NCBI GenBank assembly: GCA_023229575.1 | Contig: JALNYZ010000064.1 | Span: forward strand, 1-12,138 | Source of the DNA: Prolixibacteraceae bacterium | Lineage (GTDB): Bacteria > Bacteroidota > Bacteroidia > Bacteroidales > Prolixibacteraceae | Reading direction: 5' to 3' | Length of the DNA: 12,138 nt | Part shown: piece by piece, positions 7,322 through 12,138 of the stretch | How the letters are laid out: every line of letters starts with the position of its first letter | Numbering within the stretch: position 1 is the stretch's first letter | Program-made: the position numbers and the translations under genes | The notes under the pieces: model-generated | Seen by the model: only the letters and a program-made list of their open reading frames with translations | The model's database searches: none | What the model was told of the DNA's origin: nothing

Positions 7322-7969
7322 ATGAAAACGCTCCTTTCGCTGTTTACTTTATGCCTCTTAGCCCTATCTGGTCAATGCCAGCGCCACAAAGTAGAACTTT
7401 CCCACTATATTTTTTCCGAATTTATCAAGGGAACCGTATTGATGAAAAGCGGGACAAAGAATTTTACAATGCTCAACTACAACGCCCTCACCGAGGAGAT
7501 GGTCTTCGACAAGAATGGAAATAAACTGGCCATGGCCCAACTGGAAGAGATCGATACCGTTTATATTGATGACAGAAAATTTATTCCACTGCAAGGTAAA
7601 TTTGTTGAGATCCTCTACCAGAATAAATATGACCTCTATGCCTGTCACAAATGTAGTGTGATCGATCCCGGGAAGCCTGCTGCCTATGGGGGAACCTCCC
7701 AAACATCGTCCACCACCACCTTCTCGTCCTTCATTTCAAATGGCCAGGCATATCAATTGAAACTGCCGGATGGATTTACGACCAAAACCTTCAATGAATA
7801 TTTCCTGAAGAAGGATGGAAAACTGACAATGTTCGTCAGTTTGAGACAGTTATCGAAGCTATTCGGCGAAAAGTCCGAGCAATTCAAAAATTATGTCAAG
7901 GAGAATAAGGTAGATTTTGAAGATCCGGATGCTATGGCAGAATTGGTAAAATACATGGAGGGACAGTAA
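7322..7969 (+). CDS. Exported protein of unknown function
   Basis: A 215-residue protein that I do not recognise. Residues 1-19 form a signal peptide (MKTLLSLFTLCLLALSGQC), with cleavage likely near 18-20; C19 is not in a convincing lipobox because residue 18 is Gln. The first half looks beta-rich, with KGTVLMKSGTKNFTMLNYNA and a later IDDRKFIPL segment, resembling small Bacteroidota exported proteins of unknown role. CHKC (108-111) is a CxxC pair. A Ser/Thr-rich linker (about 124-136) separates the halves. The C-terminal part is charged and helical (LRQLSKLFGEKSEQFKNYVK), ending about 216 codons after the start with TAA. The gene is preceded by decayed sequence and followed by a short AT-rich repeat and the aldolase promoter, so it appears monocistronic. 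The reading frame is intact with normal codon use, so I take it as a real gene. Confidence 0.8.
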   Translation: MKTLLSLFTLCLLALSGQCQRHKVELSHYIFSEFIKGTVLMKSGTKNFTMLNYNALTEEMVFDKNGNKLAMAQLEEIDTVYIDDRKFIPLQGKFVEILYQNKYDLYACHKCSVIDPGKPAAYGGTSQTSSTTTFSSFISNGQAYQLKLPDGFTTKTFNEYFLKKDGKLTMFVSLRQLSKLFGEKSEQFKNYVKENKVDFEDPDAMAELVKYMEGQ

Positions 7970-7970
7970 G

Positions 7971-8002
7971 AAATTACAAATTAAAAATTACAGATTACAA
8001 AT
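7971..8002. repeat. AT-rich ATTACAAATTAAAAAT-type repeat
   Basis: The 16-mer ATTACAAATTAAAAAT (7973-7988) recurs exactly at 11961-11976 and inverted at 11995-12010, and ATTACAGATTA (7987-7997) recurs at 11947-11957. Repeats of this kind are frequent between Bacteroidota genes. Here it follows the stop of the unknown exported protein directly. Confidence 0.6.
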
Positions 8003-8010
8003 GAAGGACC

Positions 8011-8045
8011 TTTGTTCCAAATTTCTTTGTGGCCATTTAGATTTG
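8011..8045 (+). promoter_or_regulatory. Probable promoter of the aldolase gene
   Basis: TAGATTTG (8038-8045) fits the Bacteroidetes -7 box TAnnTTTG exactly and lies 19 bases before the ATG at 8065. A TTTG at 8011-8014 could serve as the -33 box, but the 23-base spacer is longer than the usual 19-21. Confidence 0.45.
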
Positions 8046-8064
8046 TTTAAATAATTATTTTTCT

Positions 8065-9363
8065 ATGAAAAAACTGGATACACGACTCATGCACCCCCGC
8101 GACCAAATCACCATGGTCATCGACAAAATATACAAAAGCGGGCTAACCACCACTTCCGGTGGTAATGTCTCCATCATCGACGACAACGGCGACATCTGGG
8201 TCACCCCTTCGGCCATCGACAAGGGCTCGCTCCGTCCTTCCGACATCATGGTAATAAGAAAGAATGGTGCTATCGAAGGACGACACAAACCCTCTTCAGA
8301 ATATCCTTTCCACAAGGCGATTTATGAATGCCGCCAGGACATCAAGGCCATCATCCATGCCCATCCGCCGGCGCTGGTCTCCTTCAGCATCGTAAGGCAG
8401 ATTCCAAACACCAATGTGATTCCCCAGGCGAAGCATATCTGTGGAGGTATCGGCTATGCCCCCTACCAGTTGCCCGGCAGCGTCGGATTGGGAAAAGTGA
8501 TTGCCGATGAGTTCGAAAAAGGGTTCGAAGCGGTCATCATGGAAAACCACGGCACTGTGGTAGGTGGCGCCGACCTCAAGGATGCCTTTCAGCGGTTCGA
8601 AACACTCGAATTCTGCGGTCGCACCATCCTCTACGGCAACATGATCGGCACCCCCAATTATCTCACCGATGCGCAGATTGAGGAGTTCGAGGCGCAGATT
8701 CCCCATCTTTTGCCCGAAATGAAAGAGGTGGAACATCCTTCCGAAGAGCGGGGCATCCGTGAAGAGATCGTAAGGATTGTTCACCGGGCCTGTAGTCAGG
8801 GACTGATGATCAGCTCGTATGGCACCGTTTCTGTACGCTGGAGCGGCAATGATTTTCTAATCACACCTACCGGGGAATCGCGGTGGGATATACAGATAGA
8901 AGACATTGTGCAGATCAGGAACGGGAAACGTGAAAAAGGAAAGCTCCCGAGCAGGGCGACCTGGCTGCACCAGGAGATTTATAGGCGCTATCCGCACATC
9001 AACTCCATCATCCTCACGCAAACCCCCTACCTGATGACCTACAGCGTGACGGCCAAAAAATTCGATGTCCGCACCATCCCCGAAAGCTGGATCTTCCTGC
9101 AGGATGTGCCCAATGTACCCTTTGGTTCCCAATTCGCAGGTTCCGAAGTCATTCTTAACATCCTCTCTGAAAATACCCCGGCCATTATCCTCGAAAACGA
9201 TTCGGTACTGGTCACCGGCGACAAACTCCTCGGCACCTTCGACCGCCTCGAAGTGGCTGAGTTCAGTGCCAAATCCCTTATCATGTCCAACTCCCTGGGA
9301 AGCCTGAACCCAATTAATGATGAGCAGGTGGAGGAGTTGAGGAAGGTGTTTTTGCTGAAATAA
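8065..9363 (+). CDS. Tandem class II aldolase/adducin protein, second domain lacking metal ligands
   Basis: A 432-residue cytoplasmic protein made of two class II aldolase/adducin domains. Domain 1 (about 10-200) is complete: SGGNVS (31-36), the catalytic-type E79 in PSSEYPFH (76-83), zinc ligands H98 and H100 in HAHPPA, and a third His, H162, in ENHGTVVGG. This matches L-fuculose-1-phosphate and L-rhamnulose-1-phosphate aldolases, which split a ketose phosphate into DHAP and lactaldehyde. Domain 2 (about 228-420) keeps the fold outline (SYGTVSVRW, ITPTGES, LENDSVLVTG) but the equivalents of E79, H98, H100 and H162 are A298, T318, T320 and D379. It therefore cannot hold zinc in the same way and is probably structural or regulatory. 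Single-domain family members are about 200-220 residues, so this is a duplication or fusion. The substrate is inferred; a deoxysugar phosphate would suit the region. A promoter candidate sits just upstream. Confidence 0.85.
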   Translation: MKKLDTRLMHPRDQITMVIDKIYKSGLTTTSGGNVSIIDDNGDIWVTPSAIDKGSLRPSDIMVIRKNGAIEGRHKPSSEYPFHKAIYECRQDIKAIIHAHPPALVSFSIVRQIPNTNVIPQAKHICGGIGYAPYQLPGSVGLGKVIADEFEKGFEAVIMENHGTVVGGADLKDAFQRFETLEFCGRTILYGNMIGTPNYLTDAQIEEFEAQIPHLLPEMKEVEHPSEERGIREEIVRIVHRACSQGLMISSYGTVSVRWSGNDFLITPTGESRWDIQIEDIVQIRNGKREKGKLPSRATWLHQEIYRRYPHINSIILTQTPYLMTYSVTAKKFDVRTIPESWIFLQDVPNVPFGSQFAGSEVILNILSENTPAIILENDSVLVTGDKLLGTFDRLEVAEFSAKSLIMSNSLGSLNPINDEQVEELRKVFLLK

Positions 9364-9371
9364 AAGTTGTT

Positions 9372-9427
9372 GTCTGAAGCAGAATTGGCCAGAGTGAAGC
9401 AGAAGGTCTGAAGCAGAATTGGCCAGA
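9372..9427. repeat. 22-base direct repeat, period 34
   Basis: Two identical 22-base copies beginning GTCTGAAGCAGAATTGG lie at 9372-9393 and 9406-9427, just after the aldolase stop. The linker between them (GTGAAGCAGAAG) repeats part of the unit, suggesting slippage-type expansion. Confidence 0.8.
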
Positions 9428-9612
9428 ATTAAAGAATTAACAGAATTACAAGGTGCAAATAGTCAGGAATTTTGCTGCTTCAAATTATTTGGATCCCAGT
9501 GCCGTAGGCACGACCGATCTTGTAACCCGGGGTTTCAACCCGGGGCAGACAAAGCGCCGATAAAGTGAAGTGACGTAGGTACGACCGGTTCAATGATGTC
9601 CGCCACCACCGG

Positions 9613-9700
9613 GTAGAGACACGATTCATCGTGCCTCAAAAATCACAGGTGCAAATAATACCCCTGGCACAATCAGAAACGCGATGAATCGCGTCTCTAC
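9613..9700. repeat. Inverted pair of GAGACGCGAT-type palindromes
   Basis: The arm at 9613-9637 (GTAGAGACACGATTCATCG...) and the arm at 9676-9700 (...GAATCGCGTCTCTAC) are inverted copies differing by a few A/G changes. Each arm is also palindromic by itself (CACGAT-TC-ATCGTG; GCGAT-GA-ATCGC). This element is seen between genes of many Bacteroidota and other bacteria and looks like a non-autonomous repeat pair, with 38 bases between the arms. Confidence 0.7.
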
Positions 9701-9968
9701 AGCCCCCCACATCAAATCATTCGAAATTTATGAACCAATGCAACGCGAAGGCAGGTCAGGAGCGAAAAAGAGAATGATACGCTCTGTACCAAAATGGTAA
9801 ACTGACAGGTTAGGCACGTTTAACGCAGTGCCTACAAGAATGTAGATCAGCCGGCAGACAGGATAGGCCTAAATGGGTTAATAAGTTTATCTTTCAAAAG
9901 CAGGAACACAACGACCTGCTAAGGGAAATTTTAAAGAAATTGGAGGACAAATAATACGTTTAACCACA

Positions 9969-10001
9969 TTTGACAATTAATTGTAATAATTCCTATATTT
10001 G
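9969..10001 (+). promoter_or_regulatory. Bacteroidetes-type promoter of the DUF4395 gene
   Basis: TTTG (9969-9972), a 21-base spacer and TATATTTG (9994-10001) fit the consensus TTTG-N19-21-TAnnTTTG without mismatch. Transcription would begin near 10008, giving a leader of about 46 bases before the ATG at 10054. Confidence 0.7.
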
Positions 10002-10003
10002 AA

Positions 10004-10048
10004 AATTCTGATCAATTCTGTAAATTCTGTAAATTCTGATTAATTCTG
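10004..10048 (+). repeat. Five-copy AATTCTG tandem repeat in the DUF4395 leader
   Basis: AATTCTG occurs at 10004, 10014, 10023, 10032 and 10042, with a period of 9-10 bases separated by AT, TA or GT-like joints. It fills nearly all of the predicted untranslated leader. Such arrays occur between genes in other Bacteroidota; here the placement could change leader length or structure. Confidence 0.8.
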
Positions 10049-10053
10049 ATCTT

Positions 10054-10719
10054 ATGAGCAAAATAATCAAATTCGGTGAGGATGTTCCGGGATACAACAT
10101 CCCTGTTTTAAACGAGCGTGAAATCCGGGCTGCGGCCGGCATTCTGTTTTTGATGATGTTTATCACCATCGTTACGGTCGTGACCAAAGGCAATTTTACA
10201 CCCCTCAAATACGCGGTGGTGATCTTCCTGACGGATATTTTAATTCGGGTACTGGTTAGTCCCAGATATGCCCCTTCTTTAATCATTGGCCGCCTGATTG
10301 TGAGAAACCAAACACCCGAATATGTTGGCGCCAAACAGAAAAAATTTGCATGGATCATCGGTATCATTCTGGCTTTGACCATGTTCATCCTGCTGGTGGT
10401 GGTCAACTCCTACAGCCCCATCACCGGACTTATCTGCCTGATCTGCTTGATCTTCCTCTTCTTCGAATCGGCATTCGGAATCTGCCTGGGGTGCAAATTT
10501 TACTCTTTGGTTTACAAAGAAAAAGCGCAATACTGTCCGGGCGAAGTTTGTGAGGTAAAGGACAGGCAGCCCATTCAAAAGACCTCCTGGACCCAGGTCC
10601 TGATCGTTCTGGCGTTTACCGCATATATCGTCCTTACCATCGTCCTGTTCAAAGATAGTTTTAGCAAAAAACCATTCGATTTGTTTGGACTGGAGACCCA
10701 CGAACAGCCGGTAAAATAA
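10054..10719 (+). CDS. DUF4395 family membrane protein
   Basis: A 221-residue inner-membrane protein with about five hydrophobic segments (roughly 28-45, 52-68, 99-118, 122-146 and 183-202). Two DUF4395 hallmarks are present: DILIRVLVSPRYAP (61-74), matching the family's D-x2-hR-x3-PRYxP line, and ESAFGICLGCKFY (138-150), whose C144 and C147 are the conserved cysteine pair. A further pair, C161 and C166 in CPGEVC, follows on the loop after the fourth segment. The family has no proven reaction; members often lie near thiol, sulfurtransferase or thioredoxin-like genes, and the membrane-edge cysteines suggest a redox or sulfur role, which is inference. The gene has its own strong promoter and repeat leader. 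The sialidase-like gene starts 45 bases after its stop and may be co-transcribed. Length is somewhat above many family members (about 140-170) because of the extra C-terminal segment. Confidence 0.8.
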   Translation: MSKIIKFGEDVPGYNIPVLNEREIRAAAGILFLMMFITIVTVVTKGNFTPLKYAVVIFLTDILIRVLVSPRYAPSLIIGRLIVRNQTPEYVGAKQKKFAWIIGIILALTMFILLVVVNSYSPITGLICLICLIFLFFESAFGICLGCKFYSLVYKEKAQYCPGEVCEVKDRQPIQKTSWTQVLIVLAFTAYIVLTIVLFKDSFSKKPFDLFGLETHEQPVK

Positions 10720-10764
10720 TCCTTACCTTCACACCGAATTCTACAACTACTAATAAATTACCAG

Positions 10765-11958
10765 ATGTTCAAAAAATTATTTATCTCCGGCCTGCTGCTG
10801 TTGGGTTTCCTTGGCATGCAAGCACAAAACACCGAGACCTCCAAAGCCATTGTGCAACAGGAGATCATGTTCCCCTTCCAACCCGAACACACCCACGGCA
10901 GCTCCATCGTGCAGCTTCCCAATGGCGACCTGCTCTCCTGCTGGTTCCAGGGAAACGGTGAACGCAACGCTGATGATGTCCGTGTAATGGGCTCGCGGCA
11001 GAAGAAAGGGACCACCACCTGGGCCACCCCTTTTCTGATGGCTGATACCAAAGGAATTCCGGATTGCAATCCTGTTCTTTTCCTCAACAAAGAGGGAAAA
11101 CTCTTCCTTTTTTGGGTAGCAGTCCAGGCCAACCAGTGGCAGTACTCCGTACTTCGCTTTCGCACCGCCACAAAATTCATGAATGAGGGAGCTCCTCTCT
11201 GGGATTGGCAGGATGATATCCTCCTGAAACCCGACGACAGTTTTGCCGCTGAGGTGGCCAAAAAATTCAAAGATCTCGAAAATACCGACCGTGGATGGGC
11301 TGCCTATGCCCCCAAATACGACGATATGATCATCGAGGCCAGCAAGGACAAGATGAAACGCAGCTTCGGCTGGATGACCCGCATACAGCCTGTCACCCTG
11401 ACCAGCGGAAGAATCCTGCTCCCGCTCTACTCCGACGGACTGAACATGTCGATGGTGGCCATCTCAGACGACAATGGCGCCACCTGGCGTCCCAGCCTTC
11501 CGATTGTTGGCCGCGGACCGATCCAGCCTGCACTGGCTGTCAGAAAAAGCGGTGAAGTTGTTGCCTACATGCGGGATAGTGGCGATGCCCCTGCACGGGT
11601 CCAGGTAAGCACTTCAAAAGATCAGGGGGAATCTTGGTCGGCGGCCAAAAAGACAGATATTCCCAACGAGGCGAGTGTCGAAATATTTGCCATGAAAAAC
11701 GGGAAATGGCTCTATTTTGGAAATGATATCAACGATGGCCGCTACAGGCTTTCGCTATACCTCTCAGATGATGAAGGCAACAGCTGGTACAAAAAAGAGG
11801 TGATCGAATACTCCCCCGACCGCAAGGCCAGCTTCTCCTATCCCTGCCTGATCCAAACCGCTGACGGGCTTATCCATATTTCTTATTCCTACTCTTTTGG
11901 AAGCAAGAATGAGTCGATAAAACACATTGTGATTGATCCTAAAAAGATTACAGATTAA
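10765..11958 (+). CDS. Exported sialidase-like BNR/Asp-box protein
   Basis: A 397-residue exported protein with a signal peptide (MFKKLFISGLLLLGFLGMQA; cleavage near residue 20). The rest is a predicted six-bladed propeller of the BNR-repeat/sialidase superfamily. Three Asp boxes (SxDxGxxW) are visible: SDDNGATW (234-241), STSKDQGESW (282-291) and SDDEGNSW (334-341). The N-terminal line HGSSIVQLPNGDLLSCWFQG (44-63) is the usual first blade of the BNR_2-type proteins often annotated as exo-alpha-sialidase. These enzymes act on exported glycans, but many members have never been tested on sialic acid and some related propellers act on other sugars, so 'sialidase' is a fold-level call; I could not assign the full arginine triad or the Tyr/Glu nucleophile by eye. 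No promoter is seen in the 45-base gap from the DUF4395 gene, so read-through is possible. Transcription should end at the long hairpin that begins at its stop codon. Confidence 0.82.
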   Translation: MFKKLFISGLLLLGFLGMQAQNTETSKAIVQQEIMFPFQPEHTHGSSIVQLPNGDLLSCWFQGNGERNADDVRVMGSRQKKGTTTWATPFLMADTKGIPDCNPVLFLNKEGKLFLFWVAVQANQWQYSVLRFRTATKFMNEGAPLWDWQDDILLKPDDSFAAEVAKKFKDLENTDRGWAAYAPKYDDMIIEASKDKMKRSFGWMTRIQPVTLTSGRILLPLYSDGLNMSMVAISDDNGATWRPSLPIVGRGPIQPALAVRKSGEVVAYMRDSGDAPARVQVSTSKDQGESWSAAKKTDIPNEASVEIFAMKNGKWLYFGNDINDGRYRLSLYLSDDEGNSWYKKEVIEYSPDRKASFSYPCLIQTADGLIHISYSYSFGSKNESIKHIVIDPKKITD

Positions 11959-12013
11959 AGATTACAAATTAAAAATGGGGGAAACGCTTCCTCCATTTTT
12001 AATTTGTAATCTT
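11958..12013. terminator. 26-bp hairpin terminator after the sialidase-like gene
   Basis: Positions 11958-11983 pair with 11988-12013 over 26 bp with one G-T wobble (11979/11992), closing on a 4-base loop ACGC. The arm includes ATTACAAATTAAAAATGG and its complement. The stem starts on the last base of the stop codon. The right arm holds a TTTTT run but no T tract follows the stem. It would stop transcription from either side. Confidence 0.75.
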
Positions 12014-12067
12014 GAGTCCACTCCGAAAAGTGAAATTGTTTTTAGTTAGTTAATAATCAGTTATATA

Positions 12068-12099
12068 ATTGTTTTTTTCAATTGTTTTATGTATCTTGC
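12068..12099 (+). promoter_or_regulatory. Possible promoter for the gene at the right edge
   Basis: ATTG (12068-12071), a 20-base spacer and TATCTTGC (12092-12099) are an imperfect match to TTTG-N19-21-TAnnTTTG, 23 bases before the ATG at 12123. Confidence 0.35.
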
Positions 12100-12122
12100 T
12101 TTCATAATTAAAAGAGCATCAA

Positions 12123-12138
12123 ATGTTTAAGAAATCAT
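12123..12138 (+). CDS. Start of an unidentified gene, cut by the window edge
   Basis: ATG at 12123 opens MFKKS and then the sequence ends. A promoter-like element precedes it. The segment from the end of the hairpin (12014) holds GAGTCCACTCCGAAAAGTGA, which looks like an insertion-sequence terminal repeat, so this may be a transposase gene. Five codons cannot establish that. Confidence 0.3.

Larger units (their letters stand above)
9364..9992. other. Gene-free region with a mosaic of short repeats
   Basis: No convincing gene was found in these 629 bases. They hold a 22-base direct repeat (9372-9393 and 9406-9427), a 19-base near-repeat AGTGCCGTAGGCACGACCG (9498-9516; 9569-9587 with 2 changes) whose core GTGCC-GTA-GGCAC is itself palindromic, a CCCGGGG-rich hairpin (about 9526-9545), a 25-base inverted pair (9613-9637 and 9676-9700), and TAGGCAC/GTGCCTA arms (9811-9817 and 9828-9834). 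An open stretch without a start codon ends at TAA 9952-9954 (KFIFQKQEHNDLLREILKKL near its end) and may be the coiled tail of a lost gene. Confidence 0.6.

Noticed and set aside
8296..8784. 162-codon minus-strand frame inside the aldolase gene
   Set aside because: It overlaps conserved aldolase codons, including the zinc-site His, and has no family resemblance.
9372..9834. CRISPR array
   Set aside because: Repeats here differ in sequence and spacing, and none forms three or more equal units with unique spacers.
9838..9954. Short coding-like tail ending in a Leu/Lys/Glu-rich helix
   Set aside because: It has no start codon in frame after the stop at 9811-9813 and is too short to assign; noted only as a possible remnant.

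Overview
The window looks like a piece of a Bacteroidota chromosome, probably an environmental or gut-type Bacteroidales relative. Evidence: promoters of the Bacteroidetes type (TTTG, about 20 bases, TAnnTTTG) at 80-111 and 9969-10001; little Shine-Dalgarno signal; protein families typical of the phylum (secreted GH31, Tat-exported Gfo/Idh/MocA oxidoreductase, BNR sialidase-like enzyme, tandem class II aldolase, DUF4395); and AT-rich intergenic repeats common in this phylum. No rRNA, tRNA or CRISPR array was seen. The organism call is inference from content, not a match.

Layout. (1) 1-61 is the 5' end of a minus-strand DUF4160-like gene with its own promoter. (2) 241-456 is a decayed 3' remnant of a class B1-type metallo-beta-lactamase-fold gene, overlapping the start of (3) a secreted GH31 glycosidase gene (443-2584) cut by one in-frame TGA directly after its nucleophile motif. 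(4) 2719-4526 is an AT-rich defence island: an AbiEi-like antitoxin gene, an AbiEii-like nucleotidyltransferase toxin gene overlapping it by 4 bases, and the first ~50 codons of an HNH-type restriction endonuclease gene. (5) 4517-4720 is a small exported-looking ORF of unknown origin, followed by a large imperfect hairpin built of ACGCAAAG repeats. (6) 4938-6383 is a Tat-exported Gfo/Idh/MocA oxidoreductase with a hairpin after it. (7) 6585-7226 is a frameshifted pseudogene of an unidentified exported protein. (8) 7322-7969 is an unrecognised exported protein. (9) 8065-9363 is a tandem class II aldolase/adducin protein whose second half has lost its metal ligands. (10) 9364-9992 is a gene-free mosaic of small repeats. 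(11) 10054-10719 is a DUF4395 membrane protein behind a clear promoter and an AATTCTG-repeat leader. (12) 10765-11958 is an exported sialidase-like Asp-box protein closed by a 26-bp hairpin. (13) The last 16 bases start another gene, possibly in an insertion sequence.

Functionally the background is accessory carbohydrate metabolism: exported glycosidases and a redox enzyme that could attack a glycan, and a cytoplasmic aldolase suited to a deoxysugar phosphate. There is no SusC/SusD pair in view, so this is not a complete polysaccharide utilisation locus. The defence island sits inside this background and differs in base composition (two hand-counted 60-base lines: 33% GC at 3181-3240 against 53% at 961-1020). 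At least four decaying genes (MBL remnant, GH31, HNH remnant, 6585-7226) mark the window as a zone of gene turnover. I see no clearly new multi-gene system. The best candidates for follow-up are the AbiE-like module with its operator-like palindrome and lost third gene, and the half-degenerate tandem aldolase.
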